Position numbers and translations under genes: made by a program. Under the pieces are notes generated by a model, which was not told the origin of the DNA, made no database searches, and saw nothing but the letters and a program-made list of their open reading frames with translations. From Dissophora ornata (Eukaryota; Mortierellomycota; Mortierellomycetes; Mortierellales; Mortierellaceae), in the NCBI GenBank assembly GCA_025201705.1, contig MU616567.1:62001-126000 (forward strand): a stretch of DNA of 64,000 bases. The letters are read 5' to 3'. Below, piece by piece: positions 35,301 through 47,100 of this stretch (positions are counted from its first letter, which is position 1; every line of letters starts with the position of its first letter).

Positions 35301-37527
35301 CTCGACATGGGGATTCCAGAAGACACTGGTGCTGAGTGTCCAAAAAGGCCTGGATTACCTAAAGCAGAATCCCAATCAAGTCGATGTGATTATGATTGAC
35401 ATCGACAAACCCCAGGCAAAGGTCAATCCCGGTCTGGCAGTCCTTCAACAAGTCCGGAGCATGCTCAACGAGGATTCTGACGGCGAAGAAGGAAAGCGGC
35501 GACAGGAGAAACCCGTGCCTTGCGTCCTAGTCTCTTATCATCGCCGCAGCCATCCTTTGCAGCAGACCAGCGCCTCGTCGGTCCCAGCTAAGAGCGGCCC
35601 ACCTAGCTCCGTTTCGACTGCTATGGTTCACGTAGAGGGTCTGCCTGCCACAATCATCAGCGCCACCAGTAGCCATGAGAGTCTCTCGGATAGCTTTAAG
35701 AGCTACGGTCCTTCCAAGGAGCCCTCATCTACGCAGGACGAGTCCTTGATACCCCGTTCTTACCCCAGTACAACATGTACACCGAACATTCTGAACAGTG
35801 GCATGTTGGCGGCCAAGCCTTGGAGCTCTCTCAAAGAACGGCCGACGAGTCATCCCAACAGAGCCACGTCCCCGTCCTCCCTCGCGGTACCTGGCCAGGC
35901 CCAGGGTGTTGATGCCGATCCTACTGTAGGCCACTTGGTCAAGCCTGTCAAGCAGGCTAAACTTTTTAGCATGTTGCATGGTTTGCTGACTGGGTCGTGG
36001 CCTCCGGCCCCATTGGCAGTGCCTGACCTGGATCATCAAGAACATGAACGCAAACGTCAGCTTGAGTCGCTACAGTGTCTATTGGTCGATGATAATCCTG
36101 TGAACCAAAAGGTCATTTCGAAAATGTTGGGTAGGATCGGTATCACGCCAGAGCTCGCCAACAATGGCCAAGAGGCCGTGGACAAGTGTCGGGCCCGAGC
36201 TGAGGCTGTGGCCCGAGCGCGCACCTCTGCAGAGAACGGTGTCGTGGTGGACCCAACCGCGGCTGTTGCAAGGCAGTATGACATTATTTTTATCGACGTC
36301 TGGATGCCTGTCAAGGATGGCTTAGAAGCTACTAGCGAGATTCGAGCAACGATCGAGGGCGTGACTGGAGGAGACCCTTTTATTGTTGCGATGACGGCGT
36401 GTGTGATGCCTGGCGATCGCGAAAAGTGCATTGACAGTGGGATGAACGCATACCTGTCCAAGCCGATCAAGAAAGAGGAGCTGTGTACGACTCTGGAACG
36501 ATGGCTGGACGATCGATCGAACGCAGAGATAGAGCGTAAGCAGAGTCACGAGCGAAAGGTGATTCAAAGGAAGAAGCGGGAGATGCTGCGGAGACGAAGT
36601 ATGGCGGTACTGGTTCCTGCAAAGGCCGCCGGCTCACAGGATATAGCTCCGGCAGTGCCCATGGCAGCGCCGGGTCACGAGAGTTGGCAGCAAGAGCAAT
36701 ACAACCCGACAGATGACGATGACGAGGAAGATGAAGACGACGAAGAAGACGAGCCACTAGAGGGTGAGGAGACGGTAGATGAGGACGAAGGCTTGGACGA
36801 GGACATGTCTCATAGCGGTCTGGTAGGCATGGATGACCTGCGGTTGGTGAATATGAAGCTTGAAAGCGCCAAACAAAGGAAAGGGTCGTATTCGCGTCAT
36901 CCGCGTCAACGAACTAGACATCGTGGCGAGCTGGTTCTGAGCGATAGTGAAGGCGTCCTAGGCTGTCGCGGTGGAGGCGGAGGAGGACTGAAGATGGTCA
37001 GTGTTGCTGCTGAGGCTGGTCTCGCAGCACGACGGCTGTCACAGAAGCACAAGCAAGATCGGCGGGAGCGGAGCCAGGCCCAGAAAAAACTGAGAGAGGA
37101 GAAATTCCGGGAGGGGGGTCGTAGCCGTCTGGGCTCGTTCTCTGTAGATCCGGCGGTGGGGGGTCCCCCTCTGGTAGAAGGTACCATCGAGCTGTCGACC
37201 GATGTTGACGATGATGATGAAGATGATGACGATGACGATGAAGACGAGGAAAGTGGTTCGGGTAGCGAGATGGACAGCACCGGCAGGGGGTCGTACCCTA
37301 GGGGAGCAACGCTGGATAGGGCTTCATCTAATGCCACGGCCGAGACTGTGAAGACGGCCGGGACGATGGATACTATGCAGACCACGACGGGCTCGTTCCA
37401 CACGGCGCACACACACACCGGAGCGTCGAGTAACGACAGCCACGGCGGCAGCGTGTGGGTGCCCTCTGACACTTCGAGCATGGGCACGGTCAGAGGGATG
37501 GATCGACAGTGGAGTCGCGACAGCTAA
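29323..37527 (+). CDS. Receptor-type hybrid histidine kinase with guanylyl-cyclase-receptor-like kinase-homology domain
   Basis: Eight exons (29323-29866, 29993-30279, 30372-30414, 30574-30995, 31095-31246, 31360-34095, 34211-35024, 35128-37527) join to 2466 codons. Order of domains: a Pro-rich N-terminus and hydrophobic signal (SLFLLISLLCLG) ending near THAQ; two type-1 periplasmic-binding-like domains (about 174-470 and 480-820); a Cys-rich GCC2/EGF-like segment (829-878); TM 890-917; a kinase-homology domain (about 1003-1311) with ELRHPKLVELVGVCL, FHGDLRSANCL and WVAPENM; a coiled coil (1329-1385); HisKA with SHEIRTPMN (His1392); HATPase N-box LSNAIKF and GGTGLGLAIS; REC1 (Asp1757, with a long insert before Lys1938); REC2 with DDN, Asp2056, MTA and SKP; an acidic Ser-rich tail. 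It should sense a small extracellular ligand and drive a phosphorelay to an Hpt protein. Three introns (30996, 31247, 34096) use GC donors. The start is uncertain: an in-frame ATG lies upstream at 29128. Confidence 0.92.
30465..30485 (+). repeat. (TC)n dinucleotide repeat in an intron of the receptor kinase
   Basis: About ten TC units in the intron 30415-30573. It lengthens the polypyrimidine tract and has no coding role. Confidence 0.85.
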
Positions 37528-38253
37528 AAGTCGTGTCGATTCCAAGGCGATGTTGTCTTGATTATTTGTGAATTGTTTAATATTTTGGTTTTTGTTTGTT
37601 TGTCTTCGTTTTTGTTCTTCTTTGATCCCGGGGACGGTGGATGAGTGCGATGCGCTGTTGATGGCATTCCACATTCCACGTTGTATTTCTAGCTGTACTA
37701 TTCCATCTATCACGGCTAAAACGCCAATAAAATATAATGACACTGCTGTGCACAGCAACGTGCGTGCATGGCCGCCCTGAAAAAAAAAGCGATGTTGTAC
37801 AACTGCTTTTTGTGTTGCTACGGCCTATTCGCGTGCTGCAAATCAGGTTCAAATAGGGCGCATTGGCATTGTTCAGTGAGGCTGTGTTGCCGTTCAGAGC
37901 GCTCTGCGCGAAATTGGAAAACGCGCTGTCGCATTTCAGGTCACGTGCTTCATATGTCAATGACGTCGCTTTAACATCTCGCAGCGGGATGCATCCTCTT
38001 CATCAAACCCTTCATTCTCCATCCTCCTCATCGTCCTCTGCTCCCCTCGTAAGTTCGTCGCTGACTACTCGGCCTCTGCTACTGCTTCTGCTCCCATATG
38101 CCGCCACCGGCTGTTGGGCATCATCCCTAGAATTGTTGTTTTCCAAAGCGTTACTTGCTCATTCCCGTTCGTGCGCGCTGTCGGGTCTTGGCCGTCTCTC
38201 AATCAGATGCCTAACCCTTCGCTTCTCTTGACAAAAAAGACATTTCCTCCAAC
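37528..38253. other. Intergenic region: terminator of the receptor kinase, promoter of clathrin light chain
   Basis: About 725 bp. The first 250 bp are T-rich with AATAAA-like text (CAATAAAATATAATG near 37730), suitable for a 3' end. The last 250 bp are C/T-rich and form the clathrin light-chain leader. No gene or RNA seen. Confidence 0.55.
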
Positions 38254-39420
38254 ATGGACGACTTTTCCTTCGATGCCCCATCCTCTAAAAAGAACGACTT
38301 TGGCTCTGATGACCCCACGGCGGATTTCCTTGCCCGCGAGGCGGCCATCTTGGGAGGCGATGCCGACTTCCTTGCTGGTCTGTCATCTGGATCGGCTGTG
38401 ACCTCGCCTACCAACAACCTCGGTGGCGACTTCGAATCGAACTTCCCAAGCTTTACAGAGCACGAGGCATCACTCACTAGCCCCTCTATCAGTGGCACGG
38501 CGCGTGATGTCTCTGCACCTTCAGTCACAGTAGCCGCAGACGACGACGACTTTGGCGCCTTCCATAGCGACTACCCTGCAATCGAAACTACAGAGTCGGC
38601 GCCTGTTAGCCAGGTAAGGAGCGTTCGATTGGCAGCTTTGGTTTGGGCCTGATATGGACCTACACGTGGCAGTCTTTTTTACTCTGTAGACGCGTCGTTA
38701 TATCTTGGCAGCAGTTTTCATGAACTGTTCCTGTACTCACCTACCGCCCAATCAACTATTAATAGACGTTTGCTGCTAGTATCCCGATTCAGGCCACAGG
38801 AGTCAGCCCTGGATTTGGAAGCCCAAGTCCTTCCATTAACCGTGCACCCCAATTCAAGCCCGCCGAAGTTCCTGAAGTTGTCAAGTATGGCTTTCTGCTT
38901 TGGCAAGGCATTATTCTGATAAGCCGTCGCTTTATGGGGGGTGTTTTAACTCTTTTTCTTTATCTCTATCACAGGGAATGGCGCGAAAAGCAAGCAACCA
39001 TCATCGCAGAGAAGGATGACAAATCGGAGACCAAGCGCCAGGAGACTATTGGAGCTGCTCATGAGGCAATCGACCGTTTCTACGAGGATTACAATCAAAA
39101 GAAGGCCAAGTCCATCGCGGAGAACAGGTAATATACAATGGCTGAAGCTCGCAAGACTCTTATGTCCTAGCAAGGGCTTTGTGGATACCCTTTGACCGGT
39201 GTGTGTTCTTTGCTTTGCTTCCAATAGGGACAAGGAAGCCGAATTTTTGACTAGGAGAGATGACGTGTCTTCAGGAACACAGTGGGAGCGCATCAACCGC
39301 CACTTGGATAGCAGCCCCGCTGCTGTCTCAGCAGCACTGAAGGCCGGTCGTCGCGACACGAGCAGGATGAGAGAGCTGCTGCGCGATCTCGAGAAAGATC
39401 CAAATGCCCCTGGAAAATAA
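38254..39420 (+). CDS. CLC1: Clathrin light chain
   Basis: Four exons (38254-38613, 38766-38884, 38975-39127, 39228-39420) join to 275 codons (274 residues, the usual size). Clathrin light chain binds the heavy-chain proximal leg and regulates coat assembly in endocytosis and trans-Golgi traffic. Seen: an acidic, Phe-containing N-terminus (MDDFSFDAP, then DDDFGAF), the conserved central coiled-coil helix EWREKQATIIAEKD through AIDRFYEDYNQKKAKSIAENR that binds the heavy chain, and the C-terminal block TQWERINRHLD...RDTSRMRELLRDLEKDPNAPG. All junctions are standard GT-AG. The gene converges with the SLC35 gene across 316 bp. Confidence 0.95.
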
Positions 39421-39736
39421 GCGCGATCCACAATATCGCAGTACAATGGCAGAGTCCCTACGATGGCGTTTGGAATGGAGCAGCACAGACAGGACTGGGT
39501 CCAATACCGAAGAAAATGAAATCGCGGCTTCCTATTTCGCTGCTGGCAGATTCAAGTGAAGAAAGAAGAATAAAAAAATACAATAATATATTCCATGGTC
39601 TATGCTTTTATTATTAGAAATGAATATGTTGAGTAGAAATGCCTGGGGAGAGTTTTGAGAATTAAAGAGACAGGTATATGCACTTGCGCGGCACTGATAA
39701 AAGTAGGTGGAAGCCATTGAAGTGACTGAACGCATT
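39421..39736. other. Intergenic, convergent 3' ends
   Basis: 316 bp between the clathrin light-chain and SLC35 stop codons. An AATAAAAAAATAC stretch near 39568-39590 on the plus strand is a plausible polyadenylation region. Nothing else is seen. Confidence 0.5.
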
Positions 39737-41092
39737 TTAAGCGCGTCCGACCTTATTGTGCTCCGCATTATCGCCGTCGATATCATGCTGGGTCATGGGG
39801 ATGTACGTTGGTTTGGTTTTGGCTCTCATCTCCTTGTCCTTGGCATACGTGTAAAGCGCACCGCCCCCGAGAATCAGCACAATGCCCATGAGACGTCCAC
39901 TGGTGATAATGTCTCCAAAGGCGAAGTATCCGAGAAGCGTTTGCAATCTAATGCGAGCGAAGGCGATGGACAACAATGAATTAGTACCAACGAGCAAACA
40001 GCCCTACATAAAATAGATGAATAAATGCCTTACACTCCGCGGACAGCTCCAGAGATCATGTGGGTGGTGGGGGAGGTTTTCGAGATCTGCATGAAACCCG
40101 CTAGGTTGACAAGGAATCCGAAGATACCAGTGATAAAGGCTGCAAAGAAGAAGCTGCGGAGGGAAGCAAATCCATCCTCGTCGAAACGTTCCATCACCAG
40201 TGAGGACTCGCCACTCAAGAAGATGATCGGTGTCATGGCCATGAGGGAAAGCACGTTATTGTAATACACAAGGTCAATTGAAGAGTTGTTGACCGCCGCC
40301 AAGGACTTTTTGATAACAATTGCATGGAGCGAGGTTGTGACGGATGAAACTATGCCAAAGAACACTCCCAATTGCGAAACGTCTACTTCCGAGGTGACCC
40401 CTGTGTAAAATCCGCAAAAGACAACAATGCAGGAGCCAAGGACGAGTTTAGAGGAAGGCTGGCCGAGCAGGACGTAGGCAAAGATGACTGTAAACGGTAA
40501 AACCAGTCCGCGCGCAATCTATTTAGAGGCAAGCAAGAGCAAGGCAAGGTGAACATGCCGAAGCCATGGTATGGTATTCCTGTGCATTTGGATTTATCTC
40601 CAGGCTCGTACCTGATAGAAAGAAGTGTCGACGTAGACAAGACACAGAGTGTTAACACCGAGGCCAAGCACGTTGATCGCAATCAGAGGGATCAAAGCCT
40701 TTGCGACATCCTTCTGAATCACTGGCATCTTGAGCATTCCCACAGAGTCCGTGACCCTGAGCAAAAGCACCGCGATCAGCATCTGGCACCACAGCAACAG
40801 CCATGGCACTTCCAGTGTTTTCAATGCCCACTAGAGAATATCGAATGCGATCAAAAAGAGAAAAGATATTGTCAGCATGAATTGGCCGCTCCTCTCCTCG
40901 CGACCGGGTTCTGGATTAGGGCTCGAGCCGTGCTGATGCCATCGCAGACACCATCTCGACATGCGGCTGCCTTGCAATGTCCAAATGTACCTTATTGCAG
41001 CTGACCATCAGCAACGCTGAGATCATATAAAAGCCTACTGTCAGCATGACAGCCTGGCGTTCGCTGAGGCCGAGGTTGCTTGGGGTCGCCAT
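39737..41092 (-). CDS. Nucleotide-sugar transporter, GDP-fucose transporter-like (SLC35C family)
   Basis: Four exons (41092-40991, 40830-40612, 40518-40034, 39947-39737) join to 339 codons (338 residues). The hydrophobic profile fits the ten-helix drug/metabolite-transporter fold of Golgi nucleotide-sugar carriers. Signature text in the second half, VFFGIVSSVTTSLHAI.IKKSL, SSIDLVYYNNVLSL and KTSPTTHMISGAVRGVLQT, lines up with the SLC35C1/GONST GDP-fucose transporter family (human equivalents SPLTHNVSG and YNN). It would bring GDP-fucose, or possibly another GDP-sugar, into the Golgi lumen in exchange for GMP. The C-terminal tail is short and hydrophilic with Lys and His residues. Substrate is inferred from family resemblance only. 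Confidence 0.88.
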
Positions 41093-43973
41093 TGGGTTGG
41101 AAAAGAGATGCTTGTGTTGATGGTGGTGGTGCCTTGAAGTTTATGGCACCGACCCTTGGGCGGTGCACGTGACATGATAGGTGATAAACCCCGTATTGCG
41201 AGAAAAGGGGATTTGCAGTGTCTTTGTGCGCGCAAGAATGGGGTCGAATACCAACTGGCTGGACAAAACACACAGGTTGTGCGATGACGAAGTCGAGGGG
41301 CCAATCTGGACTTTTTGATCTGCGTTTTATCACGCAGAACTATCCAGTGGTTTACACCCTTCGGTCAAATAATGCGCACAGGGAGCACAATCAAGGGTGG
41401 GTTGGAACTGAGGAGCGATCCATTTTTAGCACTGACCACAGCTGCATTTCTGCATGGATGAAAATCAGTCTTGTCGCATGTTGAATGACAACACTGTGCA
41501 TCAGATCGGTCCCGCCAATGACGGAGTGATACAACACTTGTACAAGCGAGCGGTGCATCAGGTGGCGGAGTCCTCCGGTCGGAGAAATGCCTTGCTATCA
41601 AATGCGCGGATCCCCGTGCACCAAGACATCGCTGTGTATCGTACATCGTTCCATGACCTCTTGGTCCTGACAGGTTTGCGTGTGGTTCTGTTGCATAATG
41701 GTGTCGAGATATTACGCGCTTGTCTGTCCTTCACTCTTGGCATCTAATGAATATATATTTGAGCATGTCACGAAAAACGAGCACATCAGCAAGCCATTGC
41801 CTGCCCACCGGGCACACATGTGATGGGTAATGCCTGTCGCTGTGTCGCTTGATGTCCAGAAACCATTGATGGCCGGGTGCTTGGCGTGTTGTCCATTCTT
41901 AATTGTAATCTGGTCTCGTTCGCCTTGTTTTGCTCCATCTATCCCACAGATATGAGCGTCAATCCATGTCTTTATATTTTCATTTTGGTCATGATCATGA
42001 GGTCCACGGTCTCTGTTACCCTGACCGGAGTGCCAGCTGTCGATAAGTGTACATGGAACATGGCTTTAAGCTTGATCTTTGTTACGTCTCTCGTTTGGAG
42101 ACGAAGATTCTTTTGTTATAGCGCATACAGACGTACATTGTTTTTTGGTGGAATCAGATGCATGACTGCATTAACTGGACAGGGTAGACAAATGAGAGAG
42201 ACTGCCGACTGAAAGGCATCCTCCGTCATCAAACTTTGAGGTTCTAGAAATGAACGCGGGGGAGAAGCAGTGCTGTCAATGCATCATGTGGTCTGTGCAG
42301 CTCTCTGAGGTTCTCTATCTCCCCACGGTGTTGCGAATTGTTGTCCGAACCATTGGCCCAGAACCGTCGTATCGTCATTTTGCCGTAGCATCAATCCCAT
42401 CGAGCGGCAGACAACATATTCACGCGACTTATTTTATTTCAAACCGCGCCGCACCGAACACAGAACATGCCTTTCAGGAGACGGTTCTCGTCCACTCGGA
42501 CAATTGACTATAAGGTTTATTGGCGGGATAGTTCGATCCTTTCAGCTTGTACATGCCCTTCGTCGTACGGCGTTTCGCGTAAGACACGCCCATGCATGTC
42601 CCCAGTGGTTGCACAGGTTTGTATGCGACGACTCAAGTCTTGAACAGATGGGATAGATATTATGGAGGGCATCCGGGGCTCTTGTCCATGCCCATGACCT
42701 TGCATAGTTTGCGGATGTTCCCCCCTCTTCTTTAAGTTTACTGCCCTTGCAGTACGGTTCTTCCATCCCGCATAACTCAATCATTCTGCGACACAAGAAG
42801 GAGTTAGCTTTCAACGACTCTTTTTCAAAGGACCGGGATCGCACATCCTCTCTCCCAAGGCAACTGACGACCAGGCACCAATTCTCCTTTTTTTCAGTAC
42901 GTCCACTTCTCGATCGTCGTCTTGATTGCGTTGGATGACGAAGCATCAGACAGCGACTTCCAATTCGTCCTGTTCATTGAGTCCTGCAAACCGGCTAGTT
43001 TTCTATTTGATTTGAAGAAAATTAGTGAGAGGCGAAAAGGCTATATCCGATCATCGATAGAGTCGTTGAGAAATGCGGTTGCTCCGATTACTACCTCTTT
43101 GGACACATGCGTCCTCTGGGTGTCTTCCTTTTCCCTTGAGTGAGTTTGGATAGCGTCCCTCCGTACTCTATTCAGTGTATTCCAAATCTAGATGTGGGTT
43201 CTATTGAGCATGCCTCGGATTCTATTCAAACCAAGTCATTCGGCCATAGGATGGATGGAGATAGCCAAGGCAAGATTATGTGCTGTGAAGGAGCGCGGAG
43301 GGATTGTGGCCGGGGGTGCTTAGGAGTCCAGGTCTACTTTTTTATTTTATTCAATGTAGCGCGCATAAGCGTGCGCATTTGTTGTGTGATAATTATGCGA
43401 ACCACAAACACACTGAGAGAGGCATGCATACACACACACGTATCGCATTTACACACCTAGTCAGTGGACGTCGTCGCCCAGATGTCGGTCGTGTATCTAT
43501 AAAACCTCGGGATTCCTGCACATCTCTAGCCACTTTTTCATCCGCCTTGTCGTACTCCATATCGAAAACAACCCTGCGCTTATCATCATCCCTCATCAGC
43601 AACATCCTTAAAGTCTGCCGCCCACAATCTACGCCATCATCTACTCTTGATCCCTCATCTCGACTCCTCCACGCTCAGTCTGTGCACAACACCCCCGCAT
43701 CTCCCTCCTTTCGCTTGCTGTCAGCCCCTCTTCTCCCAACCTATCCCCGTTCCTCCCTCTCTTCCTCCTGCCACTTAATCCGTTGCCCACACCCTAGTCC
43801 TCGCCATTAATCGCCGTTCCGTCTCGTTACTCTACCCGCGTTTGCTTGCTTTGCTTGGTCGGCACACCTTCACTTCTCTTCTGACCCATTCGTAAGCTTC
43901 GTTCAAGCTCACACCCGCTTAATCTATTGTACACCCCTTTTCCCTGATACCCACTTCCGCCACACCACATCAG
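41093..43973. other. Gene-poor intergenic region and C/T-rich leader of the zinc-finger gene
   Basis: About 2.9 kb between divergent genes. Short frames up to 134 codons appear on both strands, with no domain and no consistent splice partners. From about 43470 the sequence becomes strongly C/T-rich and leads into the zinc-finger gene's predicted untranslated exon. No tRNA, repeat array or mobile element is recognised. Confidence 0.55.
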
Positions 43974-44107
43974 GTATGTTTATTTGCATCATCTGCACCT
44001 CCTGTCGTGTCTCCTTTTTTGTGTTATTTTGGCATATCATGATTCTACCTCTGTATCACTAAACTGTGCTCCTGTATCTTTCTTCCCATCTCTCTCTTCT
44101 GTCGCAG
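43974..44107 (+). other. Predicted intron in the 5' untranslated region of the zinc-finger gene
   Basis: A strong donor (CAG|GTATGT) at 43974 and an acceptor (TGTCGCAG) ending at 44107 flank a T-rich stretch 13 nt before the start codon at 44121. The placement suggests a 5' UTR intron. Confidence 0.5.
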
Positions 44108-44120
44108 CGCTATTGATACC

Positions 44121-47100
44121 ATGCTCCCTTCATCACCTTCCAACAACACATCGTCGTCTTATACTGCTCAATATCACCAGCAATACGAGAGCGACGTTGA
44201 TAAGGACCCCTCGGCGCTGACATTCGCTTCGACACCTACGTCTCCCGGGCGCTTGACCTCAGGCACCCTGACAGCAATTCATCCATACTCCTCCCAAATG
44301 CACAGCCAACCTATTGGTCAATATCAGAACAACACTAGCAGTAATAGTAACAGTAGCGCAGGATATCTGAGCCCAATGAGTGCCCAGCACTCTACAGTAC
44401 CCCAGATTCGCTCACCACTCGCCATGAGTTTTAGTGGTCAAGGCAACACCAGCGGGGCGGCTTTCAACACAAGGTCTAGCTATAATAGCCGTACCCGCAG
44501 TCGCAGGGATTCCTTGCAGCAGAACTCTGTCGCATTTTCTCCCACTCTGAGCCATAGTAGCCCCAGCGGCTCGAGCCAAATGAGTTTGCATCCCGGGTCT
44601 AATAATCTTTACTCACATCAGTCCCGGCTCGGTTACCTCTGGCCTGGCGCAGGACCAACGGGTGCAGCTGCGGGTAACAATCGCAATCGGTGCCTGAGCA
44701 CAAGTAGCGTCGATAGCAATGCTAGCTCTGTTGGTTTGAGCCATCTCACGCCGGCTTTGGCTGCTATGAGCGTTCAGCACCACCAACAAGGTTCTCCCGC
44801 TAGCTCGCCATACCAGTCATACAGCAGCTCCCCCCAGCAGAGTGGCCTCCAGCACCATTACCAGCAACAACAACAACAACAACAACAAGCATCGTCAGAC
44901 TCTTCGTACCCTTACCACAGTCCATTCTCAAGTCCCCTGCCACCGCCCCAAGTCACTGCATACGACCCACTATCGATGACAGCTGCCAACATTGCCAGTA
45001 ATATCTATGGTTCAACACCGCCGGTGCATTCTTCGACAGACATCATGTACCACTCGTCATCAAGCTATGGTGCGGCCTCATCAGCTCCAAATTGTAACAG
45101 CTCCCCGCGGTATGGTTACAGCTCTGTGCTTCCCTTGGCTCCCTCACTATATTCTGAGCAGGATGACGCAAAGTTGTCCCAGTCGCACTTCGAGTCCTCC
45201 TCACCATCGTCTGGCCCAGAAGCTTCTGGGACCCATCCTTTCGACTACTCAGACCAGTATCAGCAACCACAGGCGCAGTATTACGGTCAACAGGCGCAAC
45301 AAGGCCTGGGTATCTTAGTTTCCGGTGGCATGACTCGAAATATGTCGTCCTCTCCCGACAACAACGATGGCGACGACGGTCATCAGCAGCAGCAGGAGCA
45401 GCAACAGTCGAGCATGAAACGCAGCACTTCGGCGACTGGGGTTCTCCAGACGGCAGATGATATCCACGCGGTCATTGGCAAGGACGGCAAGACTTTGGTG
45501 TACATTTGCCCCAAATGCGATCCAAGCAAAGGTAAAGGCTACGACATGAAGATACATCAATCAGTGTTCAGGCGCACACACGGACACACACGAACACACA
45601 CGGTGTAAACAAACGATGCACGGACCAGATTGCGACGTGTATTTCCATCGCAAGGGGCTGTGCCACCATCACCCATCTTGCACTGTAAGGCTAACACGGG
45701 CCGTTCTTCTATTCACCTTCCACCTTCAAGTTGTAGAGTTTACCACAAAATCGAACCTTAAGCGCCATCTCGAGAACAAGAACATCCACAAGTACGTTCA
45801 ACAACAGACTGCACTCTACGGAACACTGATCATTGTCACATATATATCCAAGGAAGACCCTTTTAACCAATCTGCCTCTTTTCCTTTGCAGTACTCCTTA
45901 CGAGCGTCGGCGCGACCAGAAGCGATGGCAAGGCCACGAGAAGAAGCAGGTCAGCCGCGATGAGACGACTTTGCGCATGCGCAAGTGGAGAAACTGCAAT
46001 CCTGAAAAGAGTGAGTATTGTTATTGAAGTTCATCATGGTGGATGCTACACATTTTTTTTTTGCGTATTTATATTCTTGCTAACCATGATGAAATTATTA
46101 TTTGGAAATCCTAGATCGGTTCAATGATATGCGGTGCCGTGTTTACAGGAACGCCAGAAAGATCTACGGAGACAGTTATACTGAGGCCAAAGAGGAGTAT
46201 ATCCGGTCCGAGATCGAGCGTCGCAAGCAGAATATGATCATTCGCAACAGCCGTCGCGCCGAATGGGCCAACCAAGCTGTCACCAGTGGTAGCTCTGTTG
46301 GGGAGTCATCCCCCTCTCCATCTGCATCTCCAATCTCTGCCGCCAATCCAGGAGGACTCAGCTTCCAAATGCCGGAAACGGCCTTCATGTTTACCAACCC
46401 GTACAATGTGACCTCTTCCTTAGTTTCCGGCCAGCAAATTCCAGCGTATAGTTCTGCGGATGACGACGCATCGCCAACTCAAGACTATTCAAAGTCAGAA
46501 AAGCAAAAACCAGACGAGTCCAAGTTCCTCCAAGACCTGAAGGAGAATAGACTACCACCTCGTCGCCGCTCGCGCTCGGCCATGCATACTCCGGCAGGAA
46601 ACTCGGCGGGCGCTTCCGAGAATACTTATTCAGCCTCTACTCCAATCGTTTCCACAAGCTCAGCTATCTTCGGAAGCCGCGGCGAGAGTCCTTTTGGGTG
46701 CTTGACCTCCTTTGAGAACAGCCTCGCCTCGGATGCATTCGACTATAGTGCATCGAGTCTACAGCAGCAGACAATCCGCCGCCGTAAGCAGCGCTGTGCA
46801 ACGGAAAATGCAGATATTCTTCGTCACGGCAATTCCTTTGGCTACATGGACTCGAATCAGCAACTGCAGATTCTCGAGCAAAAGTACAATTCTGGGTCGA
46901 TCGCACAGGGCCAAGAGAGCCTCGAATCCGTCGTCGAAGCGATGGAAATCAATCAGGCGATGAGGTTAGTGACGAATGTTGGGTCGGCGACGGTTGCGCC
47001 TACAGCCCATGCTGGGGGACTTTATGGAGATCGTGACGCTTCCGCTTGGCTGACACCGTCGGCGGCGTACCACAACCTTGCTGGGTCAACTCAACCGGAG

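Noticed and set aside
36906..37487. 193-codon minus-strand frame antisense to the kinase tail
   Set aside because: Poly-Ser text mirrors the poly-Asp/Glu sense codons.
43304..43810. 168-codon plus-strand frame upstream of the zinc-finger gene
   Set aside because: It falls in the C/T-rich leader and is Ser/Pro/Leu-rich by composition.
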